DNA of 64,000 nucleotides from Parus major (Eukaryota > Chordata > Aves > Passeriformes > Paridae): NCBI RefSeq assembly GCF_001522545.3, contig NC_031783.1:3842532-3906531 (forward strand), given 5' to 3'. The notes below the pieces were generated by a model, which was not told the DNA's origin, did no database searches, and worked only from the letters and a program-made list of their open reading frames with translations. A program made the translations under genes and the position numbers. Below, piece by piece: positions 36,801 through 48,614 of this stretch (position 1 is the first letter of the stretch; each line of letters starts with the position of its first letter).

Positions 36801-39800
36801 TGATCTCACAGATGACTGTGCTTCAATCAGGAGCTTCTGCCTCAAATCTCTTGAGTCCCTTCCAGCCTGGCTTATTGTGTGGGGCTGCAGTTCTTGAGAC
36901 CAAAATGCAAAAAGTAGCTGGGAATTCCTTGTTTAGGGTAAACTGAAATACCTTCTGGGAAACATCCCTAAATTTCCCTTCCTGGACATGATTTGACTTG
37001 ATAAACATAGTGAAGTGTTTGCTGGAGTTAAACCTTCACTCTGATACCTCAGAGGAGTTTCTTGCCCATCTGCATGTGGCTGGCATGTTTTTGTCTGTTG
37101 AATTTTTGTCTGTTGAAAGCTAAAGGGTCCAAACCTAGGGCTAAGTGAAATGCCCAGAGCAGCTGAGGTGATTGAGGCACCCAGCTGGGGGTGTCAGGTT
37201 CACATTCAGATCTATCTGGTTCAATCTCTCTGATTGCTCTTTACTTGTTATTTTGTTTATTTGAGCTCTGCTGCAAAGCCCATAATTGAAGAGTCAAAGG
37301 GATGTGCATAAAGAAATGTTAGGCTGGGATGGAGATGCCATTCATTGTAAATATAATAAAGGAAATACTAGTTCCAAATTGCAGCCCTTTGCTAAATGCC
37401 TGAGTTTCCCATGCTTATCCTTGTTTTTGGAGAAAATGTGTAAAAGTAGCAGAGTTCAATGAAAACATGTATTTGAATAACTAAATCGAAATAAGTTTCT
37501 ATAAGAGCTCAGAATAGCAGTAAAGGAGTAAAAATAAGTCTTGATTGATGTTCTGGCCCATTATATTAAGATGTGTGCCTTAGCTTTGGCTAAGTCAGCC
37601 AAGTCTTAGAAAAGAAATTTCAAGTGGGTCAGGTCGTTGCTAAGTTATGTGAATTGGAGTTAACTTTGGCTTGTCTCATCTTAATGTGCTCGATCCAAAC
37701 AGAGATATTTTAAACAGATTATTCTGAAGTTTCATAATATCATTTAATCTCACATCTATACTTGTCATATAAATACCATGCCTGTCTTATTTTTATTCAA
37801 ATAGAAATCCATCAAAATTGCCTTTTGACAGGATTTTGACTACTACTTATAGTAATAACTAATAGTTCTTTTTTACTATTTCCCAGGGGGGAAGTAGTAT
37901 ATGTGTGTGTGGAGGAGGTGGGGAGGATAGACATACTGAAAATAATTTTCATTTTTACCTTTAAAATGAATCAGGAATTTTAGGTGCCTGTGAATTTTCA
38001 TGTAAGGCAGCAATCTGGAAAGGCCATTCTGCCTTTTTTGCTTTCATTTGCTTTCATTCTGTTAGTGTTTCAATAAAAGAAGGTATAGGGGCACTTTCAA
38101 AAATAAAGCTGAATCTTTAATTACTATTTGCAATAAATCTTTTTTCTAAAAGGATGAAATTATTGATACACAGTGCATTCAAAGGGTTTTTAATATATTT
38201 GCTCACTGGTGATAATAGGTTAAAAAAAAGGTTGAAAAGACTGATTACAAAACTAACAATAAATCAATCAAATGGCTCTGGTAATGCATCTCATATCCAC
38301 AGTGTGTGATGCTTCGTTTATGACATCTTAAGATCTCCAAAGCTGATTTATTTTTCCAGTAATCAGTGTTCTGATCCATTAGTTTTTATAAGGTAGAGAG
38401 ATGTCACTGTTTTTTTCATGAATGATTTGTATTTTAAAATTGCACATCTGTCAATTGAGACAAAACCAAGGACTTTTTAAAACTTAGTACCTGCACTGTG
38501 GCTTTATTTCTGTGCAGTGCTGGTGTTGTATATTATTATTCAGTGAAATTCTTCATTGCACTCTATAGATTGGGATTTTTTGACTGATACGTAGCCTAAG
38601 TTTTTATTGCACTCTGTAGTCCTCTCACCACTCTCTGTATTGATATCCCAGCACATCCAAGCTTAGGGTATATTTTATGTGAAGTTATTAGATATTTGCA
38701 GTAATCAACATTGTATCTGACTGTTAATATAAACAACTTTGAAATCAAAAGGAGTTTTATTGTTGAACTTGATGATGTGCTTTCATCTGTTGTTTCTCTG
38801 CTCAAATTTGATAACTGAATTCAGGTACATAAAGAAACTCCAAAAAACAAGGAGATTTAAAGAAAATAGTCAAAACTAAAACACTTGAGTGTGCCTTGAA
38901 GCTCTGCCTACCCAGCTCAGGGAGAGAGAGTTAAAATGTATGGTTATGACTTTATTTTAATCAGTACAAAAATGATAATTTAGCTTTTATTAACTTTTTG
39001 TAGGAGATCCTTGCCTAAAACAGCCTCGTTTCTTGGCATCAGAATGTAAGCTCTGGCTTACACATATCCTGTGTGTAAATATCCTTACAGCTTGTGTCAC
39101 CTGAGTGTCAGGTGGCCCCAGTGAACACAGGGAAAGGTTGGGAGATGATGCTCCCCAGGTGTCTGGAAGTGGTGGTGTGCTCTGGACACTCTGTGTCTCA
39201 TGGGTTACAGCCAAAGTGGCAAAACCAAATCCATTCTCCAGCCACTGCCTGACTGCAGGAGGGTGGGAAGCTGAAAACGTGGGAGTTGTGGGCTTAAAAC
39301 TTCCCTGATAAGAAAATGGTCACTGGATGAAAACATGATTCTAGGAGTACAGATATAAACAGCTGTGTAATTTCTTTTTTTTTTTTTTTAATTCACTCAA
39401 AACCCAGCAATAAAGACACCTTAGATCTCTCAAATGATAACTCCAACAGTTACCTAGGATTAACTTTGATTCATCTCATTCTTTTGTGTTCTCCTGCACT
39501 CTGTTGTGCTTTGGGTGTCTCTGCTGCCCACACACCTTGGTCTGCAGGACACAGGTGTGGAGCCTTCTTGGCCTGCCAAGTTCCCCAGCTCTGGGGTTTC
39601 AGTGGTACCTGACTGGAGGCTTTAATGGACTTTTTTTTTCTTAGTTCTGGCTACAGTATGTGGCAAATTGTGTGCTTCTACATGTAGATTGACCTCTTTT
39701 TGATTTATTTAATTGTTCTTGGGGAATTTTATAAATAGGGGCAGGCTTCTCTGCTGTTCTGATGCTGACAGTGTGCACTGTCAGTAAGGACTCTGCTTTA

Positions 39801-40615
39801 TTAGACAGATTCTTGTTAATGAAAAGTTTATAAGCTGGAAATCCATCCATATTTCAAAAGGCAATTATTGCTTTACTTTCAGTTTGGCTACTGGCTTGAT
39901 ATCAAACTGAAACAGAAAAAACAAATACAAAAAAATTAGTGATTGGGTTCATGTGAGTGAAGCGTGGTTGTGATTTCTTACTGTTCAAATTCACCTGGCT
40001 GTTTGCTTTTTGGGGTTTTTGCTTTAATAATTCTCACAGAGCAGAAAGGAGCCAGTAAATGGTTTAGGTGGATTTTCTTTTGGTAGGATTAAAAACAAAA
40101 GAAGTGGAAAAGGGTGAAGTTAACTTAATATGGAAAGCTACAAAAAGTAGTGCCACAGCATTTTTTCCAGTAAGCTTGGCACTCTTTGCTGAGTTTTGCA
40201 CTATGCAGCCATTAGCAGGCTGGTCAATGCATTGCTTTATGAGGCAATTATTTCAGCATACTCTATTCAAAATACACATTAGAACTTAACCTTCTGAATC
40301 CTGAAGTAGCATTTTTATCACCCAACATTAGAAAAGAGTTGGAGTCAGCAATTTCCCCTTTCTTTTTATGATCTGGTATCATTAATAAAGCATTGAGCTG
40401 GTAGCTTCTTACAATTCTCCAGGATAATTTGTGACACAAAAGGTGCTGCTGTGATACAGTTGTCTGTTGACTTATTCAATAGCAGGGGAAACACAGAAAT
40501 TGTGTAGAAATAAAAATGAGGAAGGGAGGGGAGAAAGAGCTCTTTAAACAAATGTACAAGTGGTACACAGCATATTAGGCCTGCTGCTGCTGGATATGCA
40601 CAAGTAGAAATGAGA
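36801..40615. other. Gene-free stretch
   Basis: Unique, mostly AT-rich sequence. A short duplication of tttttgtctgttgaa lies near 37088-37118 and a T15 run at 39375-39389. The frames at 38990-39308 overlap on both strands and show no domain. Segments near 37620-37760 (with gctcgatcc) and 38290-38380 look somewhat regulatory but are not called. Confidence 0.5.
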
Positions 40616-40619
40616 AGTT

Positions 40620-41010
40620 AATATGGAATTTCTAATTAGGGTCACATACTAATGAACTCCCACTTCATGTTAGTTTTATGCCGCTTCAGAAATTTTTTAT
40701 CATATGCTTAAAAATTTATGGCTAGAAACATTAATGAAAATGAGGCGTGAATTGGAAATTGTGCCATTATGGAGATGAGTATGGCCATGGCCAGGCTGAT
40801 TTCTAAGGAGGGATCCTTTTATTGCCATTTTTTTGAGGAATGAGAAATGATACAAGTAAAATTAATGACTAGACATATTCTTTGCCCTGGCTTGGCTGGC
40901 GTTATTATATTTAAAGTTATAAAAGCTGGATTTAATAAAATTTTGAATTAATTATAAGGGGAATTTTAATCGTAATTGGCAGTCTTCTGTAAGGAATAAA
41001 ACTGTAAATG
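40620..41010. promoter_or_regulatory. Candidate conserved element, homeodomain words
   Basis: ATTA/TAAT words recur densely: the palindrome ctaattag (40632-40639), actaatgaac, the palindrome cattaatg (near 40729), attaatgactag, gaattaattataagg and aatcgtaattggc. A 12-bp palindrome tggccatggcca lies at 40782-40793, and isolated CpGs survive (atgccgctt, aggcgtgaa, ctggcgtt, aatcgtaa). No frame is open. This is the typical look of a developmental enhancer, inferred from composition. Confidence 0.4.
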
Positions 41011-41014
41011 AGCA

Positions 41015-43110
41015 GAAGGGCAAAGTTAATACAGTGAGGTGGTTATGCTTCCATACACCTATGTGTGTGTATATTAAATACACATTGTTAAATATTAAAT
41101 ATATTTATGTAAAGGTAGAGACATGCTCATACATATATAGGTACAGTCATTTTTTGTGTGTGTGTGTGTCTTTGTTTCTAAATCTCCTTGCTGCTTGACA
41201 ACACAATTGCTCTTAAGTTCTGTGGATGAATGTTTGGGTATAAATTTTCCAGAAGTGGCATTTTTGTCTCTGGTATCTTGTAAAAATCAATTTGGCTCGC
41301 TATTTAAAATGTCAAACCTCCAAACGCTACCTGTTGTATTGTTTCCTTCGTTCCCACTAAAATTATCATGCAATCTTGTATGAAATATATTGAAAACATC
41401 TGGTAGTCTGTCTCATTGGAATTGCTTTTGGAAATAGTCTAGTAACTTTTGACAGCTTGGCTTTACAAGGATATTGATTTCACTGTGGCTTTATCATGGA
41501 AAACTGATGAATGGTCAAAAGCTGAAAGTGATATAAAACCTGGTTTATAGTTTTTATATGAATCCATGTAATAAAATAAAGTAGGTTTATAAAACATAGT
41601 AAGGTATGCCCTTGTGAAAACATTAGAGTTAAAAAAGAAATTTTGCAGCCTTTTTGTGCTGTGGATTACTCGGGCTGGGGACACCAGAAACATTTCCAGG
41701 CTTGTAAGGGATGGACAAAGGAAGTAAAGTATTTACTGAAAACAATACCATATGTTGCCAATAATTATGTGATGTTTGGGAGAAGATAAGCTTGCACAGA
41801 GTACTGATTTTGGATTTTAAACATTTCCTTTTGAAACAGGCTATTAATACTGAACAGGAACCAATGTGGGAATAATATTGTTTCCTCAGCCCAATAACAA
41901 GGAGAAATAGGCAGCAGGAACACAACTCACTGATGGGGAATGTAACATGGGAAACAGGACCTGCAATCTGGGCAAGAAATACCTTTTTTGTACACCTGAG
42001 GAACTGAACAGGGAGAATTAGGAACAACATTGGCCATTTGTATTGCACTGGCTGCAACAACAACAACAAAAAAAAGTAAGGAAAATACAGGAAACTAAAT
42101 TGATTTCTTTCTGGAGGAAGTAATTACTTCACTGGTCAATTAAATATAAACACAATGAGAAGGTGTTGAAGTAGAAACACGTGTGTCAGTCCTGCAGAGC
42201 AGTGAATTCTGTGTGTGCAGAATGCCCTGGGGGCTGGAGCTACACGTCCCTCTCCAGCCTGGCTGGGTCCTGCTCTGCAAGGAGGGGCAGAGAGATGGTG
42301 AGGGGTTCTGTTCTCTCTGGATCTCACTAAGAGAGGCCTGAAAAGAAGTGGCTTAATCAAATGACTGGCTTAAAAAGAGAGAGCAACCAGAGGAGTAGCA
42401 ATAGGGAGTGAATCTAGCATCCTTTCATGGGGAGGGGACCCTGTGCTGGTGTAGGGTTAGATGGATGTGGGTCCCCCAAGGTGCTGCACAGACCTTGGCT
42501 GTGGAGGGAGTTTCCTCCTTTTGCTCACTTCGTTTTGCATGGTTTTCTGAGCAAAGCCAGCTGTCTGAAGGGTGTCTGCAGGAGAGGCTCTTGCTGCACT
42601 GCAGGGGAGAGGCAGGGCCAGGCTCCTGGGCAGAGCTGCCCAGGGCTCCCAGTGCCTGGACCAGGCTGTCCTGAGGCTCGGGGACAGAGAACGCTCCCCT
42701 GGCTCCCCAGGGCTTGGCTGTGCAGCCATCACTGCCTTGGGATCCAACAAGTCAAGGCAAATGGCCTCAGCCAGCTCTCTGCAGGAACGAGAGCAATCAG
42801 CAGGCTGCTGCTGGGCAATTGCCCCTGCTGCAGAACAGGAGTCCTGCCCCTGAAGGTGTCACCACTGCAAACTGCTACGAGGGGAGGGGAAAAGAAAAAG
42901 GAAACATGAAAATCAAGATTTGCATATCCTGGATTACTGAAATCTAAATTAAAACTGGCACCTGTGGATTTTATTAAAAAAAACAAAACAAAAACAACCT
43001 TTTGCCAAGTTCTCTAAATGATCTTTGATAGTGCAAAAAAGAAGCTAGGATAAAACTTCAGCTAGGATACCTTGAGGAAAGAGAAGGTTGTCCCAGAGAT
43101 TTGTGTCCAG
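41015..43110. other. Gene-free stretch
   Basis: A (GT)7 run lies at 41156-41169 and a caacaacaacaac stretch near 42055. The 146-codon minus frame at 41629-42069 and the overlapping frames in the GC-richer patch 42408-42986 have no recognised domain. Confidence 0.5.
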
Positions 43111-43114
43111 GCTT

Positions 43115-43215
43115 GGGTGCTGTGCTCAAGAAATGTTGGCCCAGTGGAGAGAATTCAGGGCAGCACAGTGAGGGTGAGCAGAGCATATCCTGCAAAATAG
43201 GATGTGAGGAAAAAG
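43115..43215 (+). mobile_element. Possible ancient CR1 remnant
   Basis: The words gggtgctgtgctcaagaaat, cccagtggagagaattcagg and gatgtgaggaaaaagtgaac line up loosely, in order, with the CR1 segment running gtgttcaaaaagg, actggagagg-ttcag and tatgaggaaagactgagag. Divergence is high. The call depends on word order from memory. Confidence 0.3.
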
Positions 43216-43219
43216 TGAA

Positions 43220-46200
43220 CTAGATGTTGTCTCCTTGCCTTCCCCAATCACTCAGTAATTTTCTCATCTTTCCCATCTCTCATCTCTTGGAGCACAGCAA
43301 TTATTTCCTGTTCTTACTCCATTTTAGGAGAACTTTTAGCTGGCTCTGATCCTTCTGAGGTGCATTTTCATGAAAGAAGGTGCAGCCAGGAGGGAGCTGT
43401 TGAAGGTTGCCAATGGAACTCAAGTCTCCAGAGTTGGAGTAGTGGAGTTAACATTAAACTTTTCTTCTTCCATAAGAATATAAGAGAAGACATAAACTAT
43501 AAGTGGTGGGGGAAGGAGGGAAATTTCCTTACTCCAAGTTAAAGGTCCATCTTCATTCTCAGAAGAGTGACAAATAGAATTGTTCAACAGGTACAATTGC
43601 AAATGGAAAAAGGAGCAGGACACAAATTCCCTTGCAAATTCTTCTTTCCTTCTCTACTGTTTCTCACTCTGAGCACCCACATGGGTCCAGCCATGGTTTA
43701 TTAAATCAGGAAAGGTAATTGAAGCCAAAAAATGAGTGTAGGATTGGTTTGAGCTGTTTGTTGTGTGAGCTCCAGTGTCCAGGTGTGCTGTGTGCACTGC
43801 AGGGCTCCGAGGGAAGGCGCTGGATCCCTCATTCCCTTTGCATTACAAGGAGGTTTTTGGGAATGTGAGAGGCATTTCCAGAAGCTCTGTGTGCCTCCCT
43901 CCTAGGGAAGTCAAATAGTGCTTTGACAGTGCTTTAATTGCATCCAGTTCTTTGTCTTTGGAAGGGTAAAACTTGCCCTTGGTCACAAGGCAAACCATTA
44001 CTGTCACTGTCTTGCACTTTATAGCTTTGTGGACAGGTTACCTTTACCTCCCAAGGAATTGGATTGCTTCATCTTAAAAGCCCTGATTGTGATGAAGAGT
44101 GAAAAATAAACATGCAAGGGTGAAAATATTTGATATTTGATAGAGAAGTAAAATGAAATACTGGGATTTGTAGAAAAGTAATATGTACAAGAAGTTCATG
44201 TTGTGGCTTTATTTATTGCAGACCAAAAGTGTTGGATACTTCCCAGCCAGAAGAAAAATGTATATCCTGAAGATACTGAAAGAGAAAAATTAATAAAGTA
44301 AAGGCTGGTGTGTAATATAGTCGAAAAAATGAAATGCTGAAAGACATTTCAACTTGACTTTGGAGAATATGGTTACAAAAGAAAAAAATTCTATTTAGTA
44401 ATCATCTCATACTCATTTTGATTAGAAATGTCATAGTTCAATAGACCAAACATTTTGTGAAGCCAACTTGTTCCTGACTTAAGAAGTTGAGTAGCTGTAT
44501 AACTCTTGACCATTTTTTTTTTAAAAAAAATAAGATGCTGCCTGATATGTCTCGTGAATTGTCTTGTGTTTGGCTGTTGGGTGAATGTTTCTTCTCAGCA
44601 TTTTAGAGTTAGGGTTGTTTGAAACTCCAAAGGATGTGATAACTGTGATGAACACAGTGAAGTGTGCTGGGCTTGAGTTTGCAGTTTCCAGTGGGAAGCA
44701 TCCACTGGCTCCTCTCTGTTCAGAGGGAATGTGGAGGAGAGATCAGAGTGTGGGGGAGGAATGTCAATTTACCTTTGCAAAAAGGAGCTAACAGAGTTGA
44801 GACAGGGCACTCTCATTCTGACCTGTGAGAATTACCCTGCTGTTAATTATATTATGTTAATGCTGTTAAAATATGGCTGGCATTAACTGATTTTTCAAAA
44901 ATACTTTTGTAATTGAACTTGATTTTTTTTTTTTTTACATTTCTTCTCCTGTGCTTCATCAAGACAATTTTGCTCATAATTTCAACAAAACACTTTAGGA
45001 ATCTCAGCCACTTATAAATGCTGCAGTGAAAAGCTGAAGAAAGTTGATGTTAGAGCACATCACTTGATGAGGTAACTTAATAGGATTGCTACTATCAAGA
45101 CTCCTCTTAATGGCTTTAACAAACTATGGTTTACTATATCAAACTGCTGCTATAAGAAATAAAGAATTAAAGAGAATGAATTAGACATAAAGGGGGAAAG
45201 AAAAAACTTGCAGAACTTATGGCTCATCTGAGGTTTATTTTGCATGTTTTAATTTTGTTACCATAAATAATTGCAAAAAAAATTATATGTTTGTAGCATA
45301 AAAAAATATAATAAAAAGAATGAGAGTGTAACTTTGAAACAGTCATCAGCTGTAAATGCAGTTGTTAGTCAACCCATCTCACTACATAACTGATGCTAGC
45401 TGGCATTTTGTGAGCTACAGAATTGTGCTGCAGCTCTGATGCTCTGTGAAGCAGAAGGAGCTGGGAGTGCAGCCTGCCCAGGGGGGGCTGTGCTCTGTGA
45501 GCTTCAGCAGCAAATCCAGGTGTGGGTGGGGTGTGGTCCAAGCCCATGGTTCTGGTTGTGACAAGGATGAGCAGGCCAGCTCCTGCTCGTGTTATTGTGC
45601 TTTTCAGAGGCACACAGATGTTGCAGTTTTGATTCTGCAGCATGAGCCAACAGAGCTGGGCACAAGTGAAAACACCCTGAGATGTCCTGGTATTTTCTTT
45701 CAGTGCAAGTTAATTTTTGTCTCAGTTATTGCCTTAGCATTTGACAGGGCTGTGGGATGGAGAAATTGGGTTTTTCAGACCCAAGCCAGGCTGGGGAGGA
45801 GAATGGGGTGTTGGGAGCTCTAAGGTGGCATCAGTATCACCTGACACACTTGTGATAATTAATGCAGCCCACTGACCCTAAACTGTGTTTTTACCCGAAG
45901 TCATGGGATTATAAAAAAACAAAGGTATTGAGTGAGTTGACCTGGTTTGAGTAGTTATGATTTCCATTATCTAAAAACTAGTGGATTAAAATATCTTTGA
46001 ATATTTTATTTTAATGAAAATTATTTGAAATCAAAATGATTTCTAACCTAGACTGGTCATTTATTGTTGTACCTTTTATTTTCAGCTTCTAACACATACA
46101 TGAGTACATGGATTTATGCATATATAGCAGTCAGATAAAAATACACTTTGTAATACACTTAAAATAACTTTAAATAAAAAAAATTTGCAATACACTTAAA

Positions 46201-48550
46201 AATAACAGAAAAAGGGTTGAAATAGAGCAGTTTTTAGGCTGAACAAATGTAATGCTTGAATGGAACATACAAAGGACATTTTAAGCATATGCTGATCCAT
46301 CTCACTACAAGCCTAAAGACACCACATACTGAGTTACTCCTTCTTTTATAATTCAAAGTCAAGCTACTGTAGTGCACCAATAGATTTTTTCAGCTCATAT
46401 TAAATAATGAATTTTCACAGTACATGCCATAAAGTGAATTGGCAGGTTTTGTGAGTGATTGGACTGTAAATCTGAAATGAGACTCACTTCGTCACAGTTT
46501 CACTTCTCCCCACCAACTGTTCAGATGCCTCAGGTGCCAGAAAGGATTAGAAAACCCTGTGAGAAGGGATGGCAGTTCTGCTGAGGATGGGGAAAATGCA
46601 ACACCATTTTTTTCTGCTTTTAACTCAACACGGTGAGCACAGTATGAAGCTTTACATTTTACAGTCTTAGCCTGGGCCATAAGATGATTCTATTACAATG
46701 CATCACTTACCTTTATGTTTATAATCAGGGCTAATGCTATAAAGTTACATCCTGCAGGTGTTTAACCCTGTTTTCAAGCGTTTCTTTTTGTTATACCTTG
46801 GGAGATGAAACATAACTGAGTAGTACACAGTGACAGAAAAGAATTTAAATTGGTGGTATAACTTTAAAATTACTTTTTCTTGACTCTCTGATACTAGTAC
46901 GATTTTACAATAATACAGTCATGTTTTTAAAAAAAAAAAACCCTCCCTTCATTAGCCATAAAATGAGTTTATGTTCCCAAAGGCATTGCAGGGAATGCTG
47001 TCATTAAGTGGAAGTTCTCAGCAGGAGGGAGCTGGCAGTGGCTCTTTGAACCACCTAATCCTGGGACACGACAGGGTTGCTGTGCTTTGGTTAATAAAGG
47101 AGATGCCACTGCCTTTATTAGGGTTCCATTTTGCCCTCAAAGTTGAAGGTTTCTTGTTTTGTTTGTGCTGAAAGTTGTCAAGTTTTGTTGTGCTGAAAGA
47201 ACTTGGCAAAAACTGAACTTTATCATAAACTGAACATCAGCTCCAGGCAGAGATTCCCTGTGCATTGTTAATTTTTGGAGGTAAGGAAGAGGAGCTGGAC
47301 TGGGAATTGCTGGATTAGCTGTAGGCTGTTTAATCTGGGTGTCCTAGCCTGAACAGGACTGACAAAATGCCTGAACCCAGGAGAGCAACATTTCGCCCTC
47401 ATGAGAAAGGTGTAACTTATTATTATTAAAGTGTAAATTATAATTATTAATTTAAAATAATGCAAAATCAAACCATGAGAGTCAAACTCCTTTTCATCAC
47501 AGAGCCCTGGTTCCACCACTGCCCATGCAGAATATGAATACAGAAATGCAGATTGAGCTTTTCCCGGTGGTTTTGGGGTGTCCAGTGAAGCAGCCCCTGG
47601 CTGATAAACTCTTGCCATAGATTGGGGTCAAATGGATTTTTGTGTCTGAGGACTGGAGCAGAGATGTCAGCCAGGAAAAATCAAGGCAGCAGAATGTGCC
47701 CAGGTGTCTCCAAAGCTGGGTCACTGTTCCATTGGGCTGGAGAACCCTTTCCCTCATTAATAAATCTGGTGTATGCTCTGTGTGCTTGCACACTTCCAGA
47801 GGATTTCACTTCTCTTAAAAGCAGTGGATAATGTTTGCACATCATGAGATTTGTTTGATTTGTTGTTTCCTCTGCAAGTTAGAAGTTACTCAGTGGCTCA
47901 GGTTGGAGGCATGGCAAAAAAAGTTTTCTATTATTTTTTCAGATGAAGATGTTTGCCTTGAGAGAAGAAGTGGATGTATGATGTAGTCTGTGCATGTTTT
48001 GCACATATATTAATATTTCTTCCTTGTTCTAAAATAACATTGTATAAAAATCATCCTGAGTGAGGTGATCTTACTCTCTTTTGTGAGAACCATTAGAAAT
48101 TACCCCAGAATTCTGTCATCCTCCTTGGCTAATTACCAGACAAAGCACTGATTAAGACTAAACTCAAACAAATAGATTTTACATTGTCTGAAATACATAG
48201 ATCAAAAGTTAAAGCAGAGTTCTTTTGAACAAAGAACTAATAATGATTAAAAGCTACCTTTTTTCTCTTGTACCTTTCAATTGATTGTGGGCCTGCCTGG
48301 CTTGATGGATTAAAATCAGTAATTTAGAAGCTGACAAAACACTACATTACAGAAAGGATAAAAGTCAACAAAAATGATACAAATGATCCTGACTGTAACA
48401 TTTAAAGCTTTTAGAGTGTAACACCTTTGTACTTTTTTCCCCATTTCCCCCAAAATCTTGACATTCCAAGCAAATTAATTGGTGTCACGTTTTCAGCTGT
48501 GGAGAGGAGAGACTAAACCATATAGGATATATAAATTGAATAGGAAATAA
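43220..48550. other. Gene-free stretch
   Basis: Unique sequence, mostly AT-rich. A duplicated aatacacttaaaa-like word occurs near 46150-46205, and homopolymer runs near 44922 (T) and 46928 (A). Frames at 45365-45823 occupy both strands of one GC-richer patch. At 44220-44290 a pyrimidine/ttgcag word precedes an open stretch ending in aataaag, which could be a terminal lncRNA exon but is not supported further. Confidence 0.5.
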
Positions 48551-48555
48551 GAAGG

Positions 48556-48611
48556 GAAAAGGTTGGTCTGGATGATCTCAGAGGTCTTTTCTGACCTAGT
48601 TAATTTTGTGA
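48556..48611 (+). mobile_element. CR1 retroposon, extreme 3' end
   Basis: The words ggttggtctggatgatctca, gaggtcttttctgacctag and ttaattttgtga are the terminal CR1 motif with a few substitutions. The upstream part is not recognisable, so this is a very short 5'-truncated copy. Confidence 0.8.
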
Positions 48612-48614
48612 AAA

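Noticed and set aside
41629..42069. 146-codon minus frame with hydrophobic stretches; plus strand with glycoprotein-like fragments
   Set aside because: No conserved retroviral motif could be confirmed. The plus-strand reading is broken by stops in every frame, and the caacaacaac run is a microsatellite. Treated as chance.
42408..42986. Several frames up to 160 codons in a GC-richer patch
   Set aside because: Frames are open on both strands at once, with Ser/Pro/Gly/Cys-rich composition and no recognisable family.
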